64,000 nt of DNA from Actinoplanes sp. L3-i22 (GTDB lineage: Bacteria > Actinomycetota > Actinomycetes > Mycobacteriales > Micromonosporaceae): positions 6,022,501-6,086,500 of the forward strand of contig NZ_AP024745.1 of assembly GCF_019704555.1 (NCBI RefSeq), given 5' to 3'. The notes beneath the pieces are model-generated. The model worked only from the letters and a program-made list of their open reading frames with translations. It did not search any database and was not told where the DNA came from. Of the stretch, positions 7,969-16,601 are shown piece by piece. The translations under genes were made by a program, and so were the position numbers. Positions within the stretch are counted from its first letter, which is position 1. Every line of letters starts with the position of its first letter.

Positions 7969-8907
7969 ATGACGCTCACCGCTTCAACCGATGTCGCGGC
8001 CTCCGGTGCGGGGCAGCTGGCCGTGAACTTGGACGGCGTGGTCAAACGATTCGGCACGGTCACCGCCGTGGACGGGATCGACCTGCGCATCCGCCCCGGA
8101 GAGGTGGTCGCCCTGCTGGGGCCGAACGGCGCCGGCAAGACCACCACCGTCGACATGCTGCTCGGGCTGTCGCAGCCCACCTCCGGCACGGTGCAGGTGT
8201 ACGGCCGGTCCCCGCAGGACGCGGTCGCGCTGGGCCTGGTCTCGGCCGTGATGCAGTCCGGCGGCCTGCTCAAGGACTACACGGTCGAGGAGACCGTCCG
8301 GCTGACCGCGGTGCTGTTCGGCCGGCCCCGCGACGCGGTCCAGGTCGCCCTCAAGCGCGCCGGGATCGCCGACATCGCCGACCGGCTGGTCGGCAAGTGC
8401 TCCGGCGGGCAGCAGCAGCGGCTGCGGTTCGCGATGGCGCTGCTGCCCGACCCGGAGCTGCTGATCCTGGACGAGCCGACGACCGGCATGGACGTCGGGG
8501 GCCGCCGCGAGTTCTGGGACGCGATCCGCCAGGACGCCGAGGGCGGCCGGACGGTCATCTTCGCCACCCACTACCTGGAGGAGGCCGACGCGTACGCCGA
8601 CCGGGTGGTGCTGGTGCGCCGCGGTCAGATCGTCGCCGACGGCACCGCCAGCGAGGTCAAGTCGCTGGCCGCCGGCCGGACCGTGCGCGCCACCCTGACC
8701 GACCCGGAGCGCCTGGACCTGTCGGTGATCCCCGAGGTCGAGTCGTCGGAGATCCGCGGCGACAGCATCTACCTGCACGGGCGCGACACCGATGCGATCG
8801 CCCGCTACCTGCTCAACCAGACCGACGCCCGGGACCTGGAGATCACCTCCCGGAACCTGGAGGACGCGTTCCTCACCCTGACCGCGGACGAGGAGACCCC
8901 GGCATGA
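7969..8907 (+). CDS. ABC-2 type exporter, ATP-binding subunit
   Basis: The 312-residue ATPase has Walker A GPNGAGKTT (51-59), a Q-loop glutamine (~96), signature CSGGQQQRLRF (~144-154), Walker B LLILDEP (~164-170) and the H-loop in ATHYLEEA. The C-terminal ~80 residues are the DrrA-like extension. It powers the permease encoded directly downstream (4-base overlap), and the next two genes are a two-component system, an arrangement typical of DesKR/LiaRS-like control of a drug, lipid or antimicrobial-peptide exporter. Confidence 0.95.
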   Translation: MTLTASTDVAASGAGQLAVNLDGVVKRFGTVTAVDGIDLRIRPGEVVALLGPNGAGKTTTVDMLLGLSQPTSGTVQVYGRSPQDAVALGLVSAVMQSGGLLKDYTVEETVRLTAVLFGRPRDAVQVALKRAGIADIADRLVGKCSGGQQQRLRFAMALLPDPELLILDEPTTGMDVGGRREFWDAIRQDAEGGRTVIFATHYLEEADAYADRVVLVRRGQIVADGTASEVKSLAAGRTVRATLTDPERLDLSVIPEVESSEIRGDSIYLHGRDTDAIARYLLNQTDARDLEITSRNLEDAFLTLTADEETPA

Positions 8908-9683
8908 CCGCCACCACGATCCAGCGCACCCTTCCGAAGTTCGGCGGCTTCAACCTGGGCATGATCGCCCTGGAGCTGCGCCGGCTGGTCCGCAACAAAC
9001 GCACCGTCGTCTTCAGCGTGATCATGCCGCCGGCGTTCTTCCTGCTCTTCGGCACCAGCTCGGACTACAAGACCGAGCGCATCGGCGACGGCAACGTCAC
9101 CGGCTACGTGCTGATCAGCATGGCCGTCTACGGCGCGATGCTGGCCACCACGTCCGGCGGCGCGATGGTCTCGATCGAACGGGCCGCCGGCTGGAGCCGG
9201 CAACTGCGGCTCACGCCGCTCAAACCCGCCGCGTACGTCGCCATCAAGCTCACCCTCGCGATGATCATCGGTTTGGTGTCGGTGCTCGTCGTCAACGTCG
9301 CCGGGGTGATCTTCGGCGCCGACCTGCCGCTCGGCGAGTGGATCGCCTCCGCCGTCCTGGCCTGGGTGTGCGCGCTGGTGTTCGCCGCGTTCGGCCTGTT
9401 CATGGGCTACCTGCTGCCCAGCGAGAACGTGATGCAGGTGCTCGGCCCGGCGCTGGCGATCCTGTCGTTCGCCGGCGGGTTGTTCGTGCCCCTGGACACG
9501 CTCGGTTCCACCTTCGCGACAATTGCGAAATTCACTCCGGTGTACGGCGTGGGCGAGCTCGCCCGCTACCCGGTCACCCACACCGGGCACCTGTGGCAGC
9601 CGGTGCTCAACGTGATCGCCTGGACCCTGCTGTTCTCGGTCGGCGCGATGTGGCGGTTCCGCCGCGACACCGCCCGCGTCTGA
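8904..9683 (+). CDS. ABC-2 type exporter, permease subunit
   Basis: 259 residues with six predicted membrane segments (first VVFSVIMPPAFFLLFG at ~37-52; last near the C terminus), typical of ABC-2 transmembrane proteins. The ATG overlaps the stop of the ATPase gene (ATGA), which implies coupled translation and equal amounts. The segment LLPSENVMQVLGPALAILSF with the following GGLFVPLDTL matches the conserved ABC-2 permease end region. Substrate unknown; small hydrophobic compounds are common for this class. Confidence 0.92.
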   Translation: MTATTIQRTLPKFGGFNLGMIALELRRLVRNKRTVVFSVIMPPAFFLLFGTSSDYKTERIGDGNVTGYVLISMAVYGAMLATTSGGAMVSIERAAGWSRQLRLTPLKPAAYVAIKLTLAMIIGLVSVLVVNVAGVIFGADLPLGEWIASAVLAWVCALVFAAFGLFMGYLLPSENVMQVLGPALAILSFAGGLFVPLDTLGSTFATIAKFTPVYGVGELARYPVTHTGHLWQPVLNVIAWTLLFSVGAMWRFRRDTARV

Positions 9684-9692
9684 GTCCACCGG

Positions 9693-9698
9693 TACCGT
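9693..9698 (+). promoter_or_regulatory. TACCGT -10 box before the sensor kinase
   Basis: TACCGT lies 6 bases before the ATG at 9705 and there is no ribosome site, so the kinase gene may have its own leaderless transcript besides read-through from the exporter genes. Confidence 0.45.
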
Positions 9699-9704
9699 CA
9701 CCTC

Positions 9705-10829
9705 ATGTCGCCGGCACCCCTCACCGACACACCCGGCCGGATCGGTTTCCGAGCCGGCTGGGTGTTCGCCGCGATCTGGCTGTTCTATCTCGGCGAGACC
9801 CTCACCACCCTGCTGCACCACCCGGCCGGGATGTGGCGCGACATCGGGCTGGCCGCGCTCGGCCTGTTCGCCCTGACCTACGTGACGATCATCGCGACGA
9901 TGCGCCGCGAGCGCCGGGACGGGCCGTACCCGAATCGGGTCTTTCCGGTCTGGATCGGCCTTGCCGCCCTGGTCGGTCTGGCCCTGCTGCAGGTTCCGGC
10001 GGCCGGGTCGTCGGTGCTGACCTGCGCCGTCTACGTCAGCGCGACCGCGGTGATGGGCCTGCCGCTGCGCCAGGGGCTGGCCGTCGCGGTGATCGTCGCC
10101 CTCACCGTCGAGATCAGCCTGCGGTTCGTGCCCGGCTGGCACGCCGTCAGCCAGGGCTACGCGCTCGCCGTCGTGCTGGCCGCCGCCGCCACCTGGGGGA
10201 TGCGGCTGGCGTTCGAGCGGCAGAGCCGGCTGATCCAGGCCCAGCAGGAGCTGGCCGACCTGGCCGTCGCCGACGAACGCTCCCGGATCGCCGGCGACCT
10301 GCACGACATCCTCGGGCACTCGCTGACCGTCGTCGCGGTCAAGGCCGAGCTCGCCCAGCGGCTGCTCGACGTCGACATCGAACGGGCCCGCACCGAGCTG
10401 CGCGACCTGGAGGCGCTCGCCCGCGACGCGCTCGCCGACGTGCGGGCCACCGCGCTGGGGATGCGCGGCATCTCGCTGCCCGGTGAGATCGCCGCCGCCA
10501 AGGCCGCGCTGACCGCGGCGAACGTCGAGGCCGACCTGCCCGGCGCCGCCGACGACGTGCCGACCCGCAACCGGGAACTGTTCGCCTGGACCATCCGGGA
10601 AGCGGTCACCAACATCGTCCGGCACAGCCGGGCCCGGCACGCCGAGGTCCGCCTGAGCCCCAACAGCGTCGAGATCGTCGATGATGGTCACGGCGCCAGC
10701 ACCTCTGACACCCCAGGTCAGGGGCTTGCCGGGCTACGCCGGCGGGCCGACGAACTGGGCGCACACCTGACTGCCGGGCAACGGGGGGACCGGCCCGGTT
10801 TCCGAGTACGAGTGGAGGTCCCCTCTTGA
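9705..10829 (+). CDS. DesK-like membrane sensor histidine kinase
   Basis: 374 residues. About five membrane segments occupy residues 15-165 with no large extracellular domain, then a HisKA_3 dimerisation helix with the phosphoacceptor in GDLHDILGHS (His ~200), then an ATPase domain with N-box TIREAVTNIVRHS (~300) and G-box GQGLAGLRRR. The layout fits kinases that sense the membrane itself or a membrane-bound substrate. It is followed by its response regulator with a 4-base overlap and preceded by the ABC-2 exporter, whose expression it probably controls. Confidence 0.93.
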   Translation: MSPAPLTDTPGRIGFRAGWVFAAIWLFYLGETLTTLLHHPAGMWRDIGLAALGLFALTYVTIIATMRRERRDGPYPNRVFPVWIGLAALVGLALLQVPAAGSSVLTCAVYVSATAVMGLPLRQGLAVAVIVALTVEISLRFVPGWHAVSQGYALAVVLAAAATWGMRLAFERQSRLIQAQQELADLAVADERSRIAGDLHDILGHSLTVVAVKAELAQRLLDVDIERARTELRDLEALARDALADVRATALGMRGISLPGEIAAAKAALTAANVEADLPGAADDVPTRNRELFAWTIREAVTNIVRHSRARHAEVRLSPNSVEIVDDGHGASTSDTPGQGLAGLRRRADELGAHLTAGQRGDRPGFRVRVEVPS

Positions 10830-11437
10830 TCAAGATGTTGCTGGCCGACGATCAGGCCCTGGTCCGCGGCGCGATGGCGGCGCTGCTCGACCTGGAGCCC
10901 GATCTGAAGGTCGTCGTCGAGGTCGGCCGCGGCGACGAGGTGGTCGACGCGGCCCGCGCGCACGAGGTCGACGTCGCGCTGCTCGACGTGCAGATGCCCG
11001 GCCTGGACGGGATCTCCGCGGCGCGGCTGCTGCACGAGGCGCTGCCGGCGTGCAAGGTGCTGATGGTGACGACGTTCGGCCGGGCCGGCTATCTGCGCCA
11101 GGCGATGGCGGCCGGGGCCAGCGGGTTCGTCGTCAAGGACACCCCGGCCCGCCAGCTGGCCGACGCGGTCCGCCGGGTCCACCAGGGCCTGCGGGTGGTC
11201 GACCCGGCCCTGGCCGCGCAGAGCCTGGCGCACGGCGACTCGCCGCTGACCGAACGCGAGACCGACGTGCTGCGCGCCGCCCGCGACGGGGGGACGGTCG
11301 CGGACATCGCCCGGGAGCTGCGGCTGTCCGACGGCACGGTCCGCAACCACCTGTCGTCGGCGATCGGCAAGACCGGCGCCCGCACCCGCGCCGAGGCGGT
11401 CCGGCTGGCCGTCGACAACGGCTGGCTGCTGGGCTGA
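10826..11437 (+). CDS. LuxR/NarL-type response regulator (DesR-like)
   Basis: 203 residues: receiver domain with acidic pair D8-D9, phosphoacceptor D54 (LLDVQMPG) and Lys ~104 (VVKDTP), then a C-terminal LuxR helix-turn-helix (PLTERETDVLRAA ... LRLSDGTVRNHLSSAI). The start is TTG at 10826, fixed by GGAGG at 10814-10818 seven bases upstream and by overlap with the kinase stop; an ATG nine bases further in would be too far from the ribosome site. Partner of the upstream kinase. Confidence 0.95.
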   Translation: MIKMLLADDQALVRGAMAALLDLEPDLKVVVEVGRGDEVVDAARAHEVDVALLDVQMPGLDGISAARLLHEALPACKVLMVTTFGRAGYLRQAMAAGASGFVVKDTPARQLADAVRRVHQGLRVVDPALAAQSLAHGDSPLTERETDVLRAARDGGTVADIARELRLSDGTVRNHLSSAIGKTGARTRAEAVRLAVDNGWLLG

Positions 11438-11461
11438 CCCCGCCCGCTCGGCATCGGCGCA

Positions 11462-11594
11462 GGCTCGCCCGTTCCGCCCGGCGTCGGGGTCCGCTCGCCC
11501 GTTCTGCCCGCCCGGCGTCGGGGCAGGCTCGCCCGTTCTGCCCGCCCGGTGCCGGGGCCCGCCCGTCCGTTCCGGCCGCCCGGCGTCGGGGACC
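11462..11594 (+). repeat. 34-bp tandem repeat, ~3.9 units
   Basis: Four back-to-back units start at 11462 (31 bp), 11493, 11527 and 11561 (34 bp each). Each reads approximately GCTCGCCCGTTCTGCC followed by CGCCCGGCGTCGGGG and two or three variable bases. The array fills almost the whole gap between the response regulator and the HEAT-repeat gene. Units differ at a few positions, so the array is not brand new. Confidence 0.85.
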
Positions 11595-11608
11595 GCTCGC
11601 CTGGGATC

Positions 11609-13015
11609 ATGCTGCGGGTGATCGACAACCGGGCGGCGCTGGCCGAGCTGATCCAGCGGCTGAGCGACGACGACGAGCTCGACGAGATCCGGGACGCGCT
11701 GGCGGCCTGCGGCGACCACACCCTGGTCCCGGAGCTGACCGCGGCGCTGCACCGGTTCCTGGACCAGGGCGATGCCGCCGGCCGGGATGTGATCGCCGGG
11801 ATCCTGGCCGGGGTCCAGGGGGCGCCGGCGCTGCCGGAGCTGCTGCGGGCGGCCGCCGTCGACCTCGGCGACGACCAGGACACCCTGGACGCCGAGATCG
11901 TCGACCTGGTGCACACCGACCCGGCCGCGGCCCGCCCGCACGTCCTGGCCCTGGCCGCCGGCCCGGACCGGCGGCTGCGCAGGATGGGCCTGAACCTGCT
12001 CGGCCTGGTCGCGCAACCGTCAGACGCCGGCCCGATCCTGGATGCGACCGCCGACCCCAACCCTGGCATCCGCACCGCCGCCGACCCCGCCCCGGACATC
12101 CGCACCGCCGTCGGCTCTGACCCGGACATCCGCACCGCCGTCGGCCTGATCCTGGACGCGGCGGCCGACCCCGACCCGGACATCCGCGCCACCGCGGTCG
12201 GTGCGCTTCCGGTCGAGAGCGACCGGACGTTCGCCGCTCTGGTCACCGCCCTGCGCGACGTCGACGCCGGGGTGCGGGTGACCGCGGCCGCCCAGCTCGG
12301 TTTCCAGGGCCGGGCCGAGGCGATTCCGCACCTGGCGGAGCTGGCCGGTGACCACGCCGACCGGGTGCGGCAGTTCGCCGCGATCGCGCTGGGCCGCATC
12401 GGCGGCCCGGACACCGCACCGGCCCTGCTCCGGCTGCGCACCGACCGGTCGCGCGACGTGCGCGAAGCGGCAACCGAGGCCCTCGGCTCGGCCGGCGGCC
12501 CGCAGGCGATCGCCGCGCTGCGCGCCATGGCGGAGAACCCCGACCCGGAGGTACGCATCCAGGCCGCCGCCGCCCTCCCGAAAGCCGGCGCCGAGGTCCT
12601 CCCGCTGCTCACCGCCCTGGCCGCCGACCCGATCCCGGAGGTCCGCACCGCCCTGGTCGCAGGCCTGGCCCGAGCCCACGCACCGATCCGCGCCGCGTCG
12701 GCCGCCGGCCGCGCAGTGCAAGCCCCAACAAGCTCCGAGCCGGCCGCCGGCCGCCCGGTGTCAGCCCCGCCCACGTCGGCGCCGGCCGTTGGCGACCCCG
12801 CGTCGGCAGCAGGCAGCGCAGCACCGGCTCCGGGCGGCTTCGACGCGCTGGTCCTCGGGCTCGCCGCCGACCCCGAGTTCGACGTGCGGCACAGCGTCGC
12901 CCGCAGCGTGCGCCTGATCGCCCCGGCCCTGGCCCCGTCGATCCTGCGCCGCTACCTCGACGACCCGGACCTGCGCACAGTCGCCGAGCGCGAGCTCTCC
13001 CGCCTGCGGGACTGA
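11609..13015 (+). CDS. HEAT-repeat protein with internal repeat expansion and Pro/Ala linker
   Basis: 468 residues of HEAT/PBS-lyase-like helical repeats (for example LGRIGGPDTAPALLRLR, EALGSAGGPQAIAALRAMAE). Around residues 145-200 there is a young-looking expansion: DPNPGIRTAA, DPAPDIRTAV, DPDIRTAV, DPDPDIRATAV, encoded by near-identical 30-33 bp units at about 12050-12195. Residues ~350-412 are a low-complexity Ala/Pro/Ser linker before one last repeat. HEAT proteins are binding scaffolds; partner unknown. The start at 11609 (ATG) begins right after the tandem array and has no clear ribosome site. Confidence 0.8.
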   Translation: MLRVIDNRAALAELIQRLSDDDELDEIRDALAACGDHTLVPELTAALHRFLDQGDAAGRDVIAGILAGVQGAPALPELLRAAAVDLGDDQDTLDAEIVDLVHTDPAAARPHVLALAAGPDRRLRRMGLNLLGLVAQPSDAGPILDATADPNPGIRTAADPAPDIRTAVGSDPDIRTAVGLILDAAADPDPDIRATAVGALPVESDRTFAALVTALRDVDAGVRVTAAAQLGFQGRAEAIPHLAELAGDHADRVRQFAAIALGRIGGPDTAPALLRLRTDRSRDVREAATEALGSAGGPQAIAALRAMAENPDPEVRIQAAAALPKAGAEVLPLLTALAADPIPEVRTALVAGLARAHAPIRAASAAGRAVQAPTSSEPAAGRPVSAPPTSAPAVGDPASAAGSAAPAPGGFDALVLGLAADPEFDVRHSVARSVRLIAPALAPSILRRYLDDPDLRTVAERELSRLRD

Positions 13016-13438
13016 GCAGCGCAGAGGTCAGCGACCCGCCCACCGGGCCGATAGTGCGGGGGAGTCGAGCAGCCCGGCCCGAGCACGCCCGAACAGCCGA
13101 CCGCCGCCGGCCGAAGCGATCCCCAGCCCTTCGCCGAGCAGCCACAACCCTCACCCGGCCGCCCGCCGGGGGCGCGTTCCGCCGGCGCGCAGGCCGTTGC
13201 CGATTGACTGCCCGGCCGGTGGAGTAGCGGATCAGCCGGGTGGCCCGATCCGGTACCGGCCGACCGGCCGAGGCGCTCGCAAACCCGGCACAGCAACGCC
13301 GCCGTTCTGGTAAGCGGTCATCTGCCCGACTTGAGAAGAAATTCGGAGTGCAACCGAGCAGCAACCGAGAGTGCCCATTCGTTGCACCCGTAGCCGCGAA
13401 AAGTTCCCCCTGCAACCGACGCAACGGGGGGAACCGAA
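13016..13438. other. 423-bp gene-free gap upstream of the sigma factor gene
   Basis: No convincing reading frame. It ends in a less GC-rich stretch (about 13310-13438) with repeated GCAACCGA units (13350-13368 and 13412-13419) and the inverted pair GTGCAAC (13349-13355) / GTTGCAC (13381-13387). The ribosome site GGGGGGAA stands just before the ATG at 13439. Promoter and regulator sites for the sigma gene are likely here, but I see no clear -35/-10 pair. Confidence 0.5.
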
Positions 13439-14317
13439 ATGACCGCGACCGCTCTGCAGACCGCCGCCAAGTCCGCGACCCGCTCTGTCACCCGCGAGCA
13501 GGAGCAGCTGATCCGCGACAACATGGCGCTGGTCGGCCACATGGTCCGGGAGATGCTGTTCAAGGTGCCGCCGCACGTGCACCGTGACGACCTGGCCTCG
13601 GCCGGTTACGCCGCCCTGGTGACCGCCGCCCAGTCGTTCGACGAGTCGCGGGGCATCCCGTTCGGCCGGTTCGCCGCCGTCCGCGTCCGCGGCGCCCTGC
13701 TCGACGAGCTGCGCAGCATGGACTGGGCGAGCCGCTCGGTCCGCGCCCGGGCCCGCCGCGCCGACGTCGCCCGCGAGGAGCTGACCCGCCAGCTCGGCCG
13801 GACCCCCACCGCCGAGGAGCTGGCCGAGCTGCTCGGTGTCGCGGTCAACGAGCTCAGCAGCGTCGACGAGGACGTGCAGCGCGCCGCCGTCCTGTCGCTG
13901 CAGGGCTTCACCGCCGGCGCCGCCGAGGACATGGTCACCGAGTCGTCGATGAACCCGGAGGAGATGCTGCTGCACCGGGAGCGTCTGGGCTACCTGCACG
14001 ACGCGGTCACCGTGCTGCCGGAGCGGCTGCGGTTCGTCGTGGAGGCCTCCTTCCTGCAGGAACGTCCGCTGTCCGAGGTCGCCGCGGAGCTCGGCGTGAC
14101 CGAGTCGCGGGTGTCGCAGCTGCGCACCGAGGCCCTGGCGCTGCTGCGCGACGGCCTGACCACGCACATGGAGCAGGTCGCCGGCCCGAGCGCCAAGGAC
14201 GGCTGCGTGACCCGCCGCCGGGCCGCCTACGCCGCGCAGATCGCCGCCCGCAGCACGATGAGCACCCGGCTGAGCATCACCGACGCCCGGGGCGAGCGCC
14301 TCGCCGTCGCCGCATGA
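13439..14317 (+). CDS. FliA/WhiG-family (sigma-28 type) RNA polymerase sigma factor
   Basis: 292 residues. Region 2 is clear (DLASAGYAALVTAAQSFDES, then FGRFAAVRVRGALLDELRS, residues ~55-95), followed by region 3 (RQLGRTPTAEELAELLGV) and region 4 with HTH RPLSEVAAELGVTESRVSQLRTEAL (~218-242). The FDxxRGxxFxxFAxxRxRGAxxDELR pattern is the FliA/WhiG/SigF signature. In Actinoplanes, FliA-type factors control zoospore flagella, while WhiG acts in spore formation; this sequence alone does not decide which. A ~40-residue Arg/Ala-rich tail after region 4 is unusual. Strong ribosome site GGGGGGAACCGAA before the ATG. No flagellar gene is in the window. Confidence 0.88.
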   Translation: MTATALQTAAKSATRSVTREQEQLIRDNMALVGHMVREMLFKVPPHVHRDDLASAGYAALVTAAQSFDESRGIPFGRFAAVRVRGALLDELRSMDWASRSVRARARRADVAREELTRQLGRTPTAEELAELLGVAVNELSSVDEDVQRAAVLSLQGFTAGAAEDMVTESSMNPEEMLLHRERLGYLHDAVTVLPERLRFVVEASFLQERPLSEVAAELGVTESRVSQLRTEALALLRDGLTTHMEQVAGPSAKDGCVTRRRAAYAAQIAARSTMSTRLSITDARGERLAVAA

Positions 14318-14328
14318 CCCGCGCCCGC

Positions 14329-14364
14329 CCGGTGGGGCCGCGCTCGTCCGCGCGCCCCCACCGG
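14329..14364. terminator. Hairpin between the sigma factor and DHFR-like genes
   Basis: A 9-bp stem CCGGTGGGG (14329-14337) / CCCCACCGG (14356-14364) with an inner GCGC pairing lies between convergent stops. A second small hairpin (GCCCGGC gagg GCCGGGC, 14377-14394) follows. No T run, as is common in high-GC actinobacteria. Confidence 0.65.
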
Positions 14365-14402
14365 TCCAGCGGCAACGCCCGGCGAGGGCCGGGCAGCAGC
14401 GG

Positions 14403-15005
14403 TCAGACCTTGCCCTTCGTCTCCTCGTAGCCGGCCGGGAACGGCGCCTCCCCGGGCGCGTAGATCACCCGGATCACCCCGGTCGGGAACGCCTCGGTCG
14501 CCACCACCCGCAGGTGATAGGCACTGTCACCGTCGTCGAACAACCGGCGCCCCCGACGCGCCGCGACCGGATGCACGAGCAGTCGCAGCTCGTCGACCAG
14601 CCCCGCGGCCAGCAACAGCTGCACCAGCGAGATCGACCCCGGGATCAGCAGTCCCTTGATCCCCGGATCCGCCTTCAGCGCCGTCACCGCCGCGACCAGA
14701 TCCCCCTGCACCAGCTCGGAGTTGCGCCAGGTGAACTCCAGTGGCCGGCGTGACACCACGACCTTGCGCATGTCGCCGAGCTGCTTGGCGAACGGCGCGT
14801 CCTCCCCGCCGGCGGCCTCCCGATCGGGCCACGCCCCGGCGAAGCTGCCGTAGGTCTCCCGGCCGATCAGCAGCACGTCCGCGGTGTCGTAGTCCTCGCT
14901 GACCGCGCGGCCCATGTTGTCGTCGAAATACGGAAAATGCCACTCGGGGTCGATCTCCGCCACCCCGTCGGCCGAGATGAACAGCGTGGACACGAGCTTC
15001 GCCAT
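14403..15005 (-). CDS. Dihydrofolate reductase-fold protein (RibD C-terminal family)
   Basis: 200 residues of the RibD_C/DHFR fold: KLVSTLFISADGVAE start, the nucleotide-binding region ADVLLIGRETYGSF (~42-56), MRKVVVSRR, and LLIPGSISLVQLLLAAGLVDELRLLVHPV (~118-147). These solitary proteins probably reduce an unknown pteridine- or flavin-like compound with NADPH; they are not the essential DHFR. GAAGGGAA stands ~8-15 bases before the ATG. Convergent with the sigma gene. Confidence 0.88.
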   Translation of the reverse strand: MAKLVSTLFISADGVAEIDPEWHFPYFDDNMGRAVSEDYDTADVLLIGRETYGSFAGAWPDREAAGGEDAPFAKQLGDMRKVVVSRRPLEFTWRNSELVQGDLVAAVTALKADPGIKGLLIPGSISLVQLLLAAGLVDELRLLVHPVAARRGRRLFDDGDSAYHLRVVATEAFPTGVIRVIYAPGEAPFPAGYEETKGKV

Positions 15006-15122
15006 CGTGGTGGTTCCCTTCGGATCAGGTGCGGTCGAATCTCTGACGTCGCAAGCCTGCCAAACTCGACGCCCGCCCGCTTCCCTCCTCGGACGGAGGC
15101 CGAAAGTACCGGGCCGAAAGGC

Positions 15123-16256
15123 CTAGAGCACCGCCCGCCCGATCCGCCGCATCCCCTCGGTGATCTGCTCCGGCGTGCACGAGGTGAACGACAACCGCAG
15201 CGTCGCCCGATCCGGCTCACCCGCGAAGAACGGCGCCCCCGGCACGAACGCCACATCCGCACGCAACGCCACCGCCAGCAACTCCGCGGTGTCCACCGCC
15301 CCGGGCAGCCGCACCCACACGAACATCCCGCCGTCCGGGTCACTCCACCCCGTCCCACCCGGCATGACCTGCGGCAGCAACCCCAGCATCGTGTCCCGCC
15401 GCGCCCGGTACGCGCCACACAGGCCCCGCACGTGCGCGTCCAGGTCGGTCACCGACAGGTAGTGCGCCGCGGCCGCCTGATCGATCGTGGACGTGTGCAG
15501 GTCGGCCGCCTGCTTCGCCACCACCAGCGCCGCGCGCAGCTCCGGCGGGGTCCGCACCCAGCCGAGCCGCAGCCCCGGCGCCCCGATCTTCGACAAACTG
15601 CCGAGATAGACAACCCGATTCGAGTACGACGCCAGCGGCGCCAGATGATCCCCGCGATACCGCAACTCCCCGTACGGATCGTCCTCCACCACCCACACCC
15701 CGAACCGTTCGGCCAGCTCCGCGATCGCCGCCCGCCGCGCCCGGTCCAGAGTCCGCCCGGTCGGGTTCGCGAACGTCGGCACCAGGTACAACAGCGCCGG
15801 CCGCTCCCGCGCGAACACCTCGGCGAGCGCCTCCGGATCGGTGGGCGACGACACGATCCGCGCCCCGGCCATCCCGAAGCACTGCAGCGCGGCCAGATAC
15901 GTCGGCTCGTCGACCACCACGGTCGCGCCCGGCTCCAGCAGCGCCGCCGCGACCAGCGTCAACCCCTGCTGCGACCCGGTCGTCACCAGCACGTCCGCGG
16001 CCCGCGTCGGCAGGCCACGCCCACTGGTCCGGGCCGCCAGACACTCCCGTAACCGCGGATCACCCTCGGTCGGCGCGTACTGCAGGTGCCGCCGCGCCGC
16101 CGGCCCGCTCAACGCGGCCTGGAACGCCGCCCGCCAGCCGTCGACGTCGAACAGCTCGGGCGCGGGCAGCCCACCGGCGAACGAGATCACTTCCGGACGG
16201 TCGATCAGGGCGAGCAGGTCACGGACGGGGGAGGAGGCGACATCGGCCAGGCGCAT
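15123..16256 (-). CDS. PLP-dependent class I/II aminotransferase (2-aminoadipate/valine type)
   Basis: 377 residues with the fold-type I landmarks: FAGGLPAPELF start, TTGSQQGLTLVAAALLEPGATVVVDEPTY (cofactor phosphate region), FANPTGRTL, the DDPYGELRY segment and the Schiff-base lysine in YLGSLSKIGAPGLRLGW (~235-251). It lacks the N-terminal GntR domain of MocR regulators, so it is a free-standing enzyme, like LysN or the Thermus 2-aminoadipate transaminase. Substrate is probably a branched or acidic amino acid. The ATG at 16256 has no strong ribosome site. The DHFR-like gene follows on the same strand after 117 bases. Confidence 0.9.
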   Translation of the reverse strand: MRLADVASSPVRDLLALIDRPEVISFAGGLPAPELFDVDGWRAAFQAALSGPAARRHLQYAPTEGDPRLRECLAARTSGRGLPTRAADVLVTTGSQQGLTLVAAALLEPGATVVVDEPTYLAALQCFGMAGARIVSSPTDPEALAEVFARERPALLYLVPTFANPTGRTLDRARRAAIAELAERFGVWVVEDDPYGELRYRGDHLAPLASYSNRVVYLGSLSKIGAPGLRLGWVRTPPELRAALVVAKQAADLHTSTIDQAAAAHYLSVTDLDAHVRGLCGAYRARRDTMLGLLPQVMPGGTGWSDPDGGMFVWVRLPGAVDTAELLAVALRADVAFVPGAPFFAGEPDRATLRLSFTSCTPEQITEGMRRIGRAVL

Positions 16257-16601
16257 GACAAACCCATTTCCGGTACGGGGGACGAGACGTGCCCACGGAT
16301 CACGGACGGTCGTGCCATCGACGTGCGCGGCGAAACGAAAGTGGCCTGGTCAAGGCGCTCCACCCGAGCCTAACGCCGACTCCGGACAGGATTGGTCCCC
16401 GGATTGGTTCGCCCACCAAGCCAAAACCCGACAATCAACACCCAGGCTTCCCGGTACGGGCAATTCAGGTTGCCGTCCGCCGATCCACGGGGCAGAGTGG
16501 GCGGCGAACCCGAGAGCCAGGAGCACGAACACCCCCATGTGAGAGCAGCCAACACCCCGTACCCCAAGCTGGTGTTGATCTTTGTTCTCTGGAGGCAAAC
16601 C
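16257..16601 (+). other. 345-bp leader/promoter region of the ABC-F gene
   Basis: No separate gene is credible here. The left half should carry the promoters for the divergent aminotransferase and ABC-F genes; it has two direct GGATTGGT copies (about 16390-16410). The right half (~16500-16600) looks like a structured 5' leader with repeated AACACC boxes. The main frame stays open upstream of 16602 but lacks family similarity there. Confidence 0.5.
16528..16576 (+). promoter_or_regulatory. Candidate attenuator with two competing stems before the ABC-F gene
   Basis: AACACCCCC (16528-16536) and AACACCCCG (16551-16559) can each pair with GGTGTT (16571-16576), so only one stem can form at a time. 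The second ends 14 bases before the ribosome site GGAGG (16591-16595). A minimal ATG-TGA reading frame sits at 16537. Antibiotic-resistance ABC-F genes are often controlled by such leaders; this is inference from layout. Confidence 0.35.

Noticed and set aside
8805..10691. 628-codon minus-strand frame opposite the exporter and kinase
   Set aside because: Antisense to clear ABC-2 and kinase genes; low-complexity Gly/Gln/Arg composition.
16497..16601. Earlier start of the ABC-F gene
   Set aside because: The frame is open, but GGAGG at 16591 fits GTG 16602 and the extra residues have no similarity to the family.
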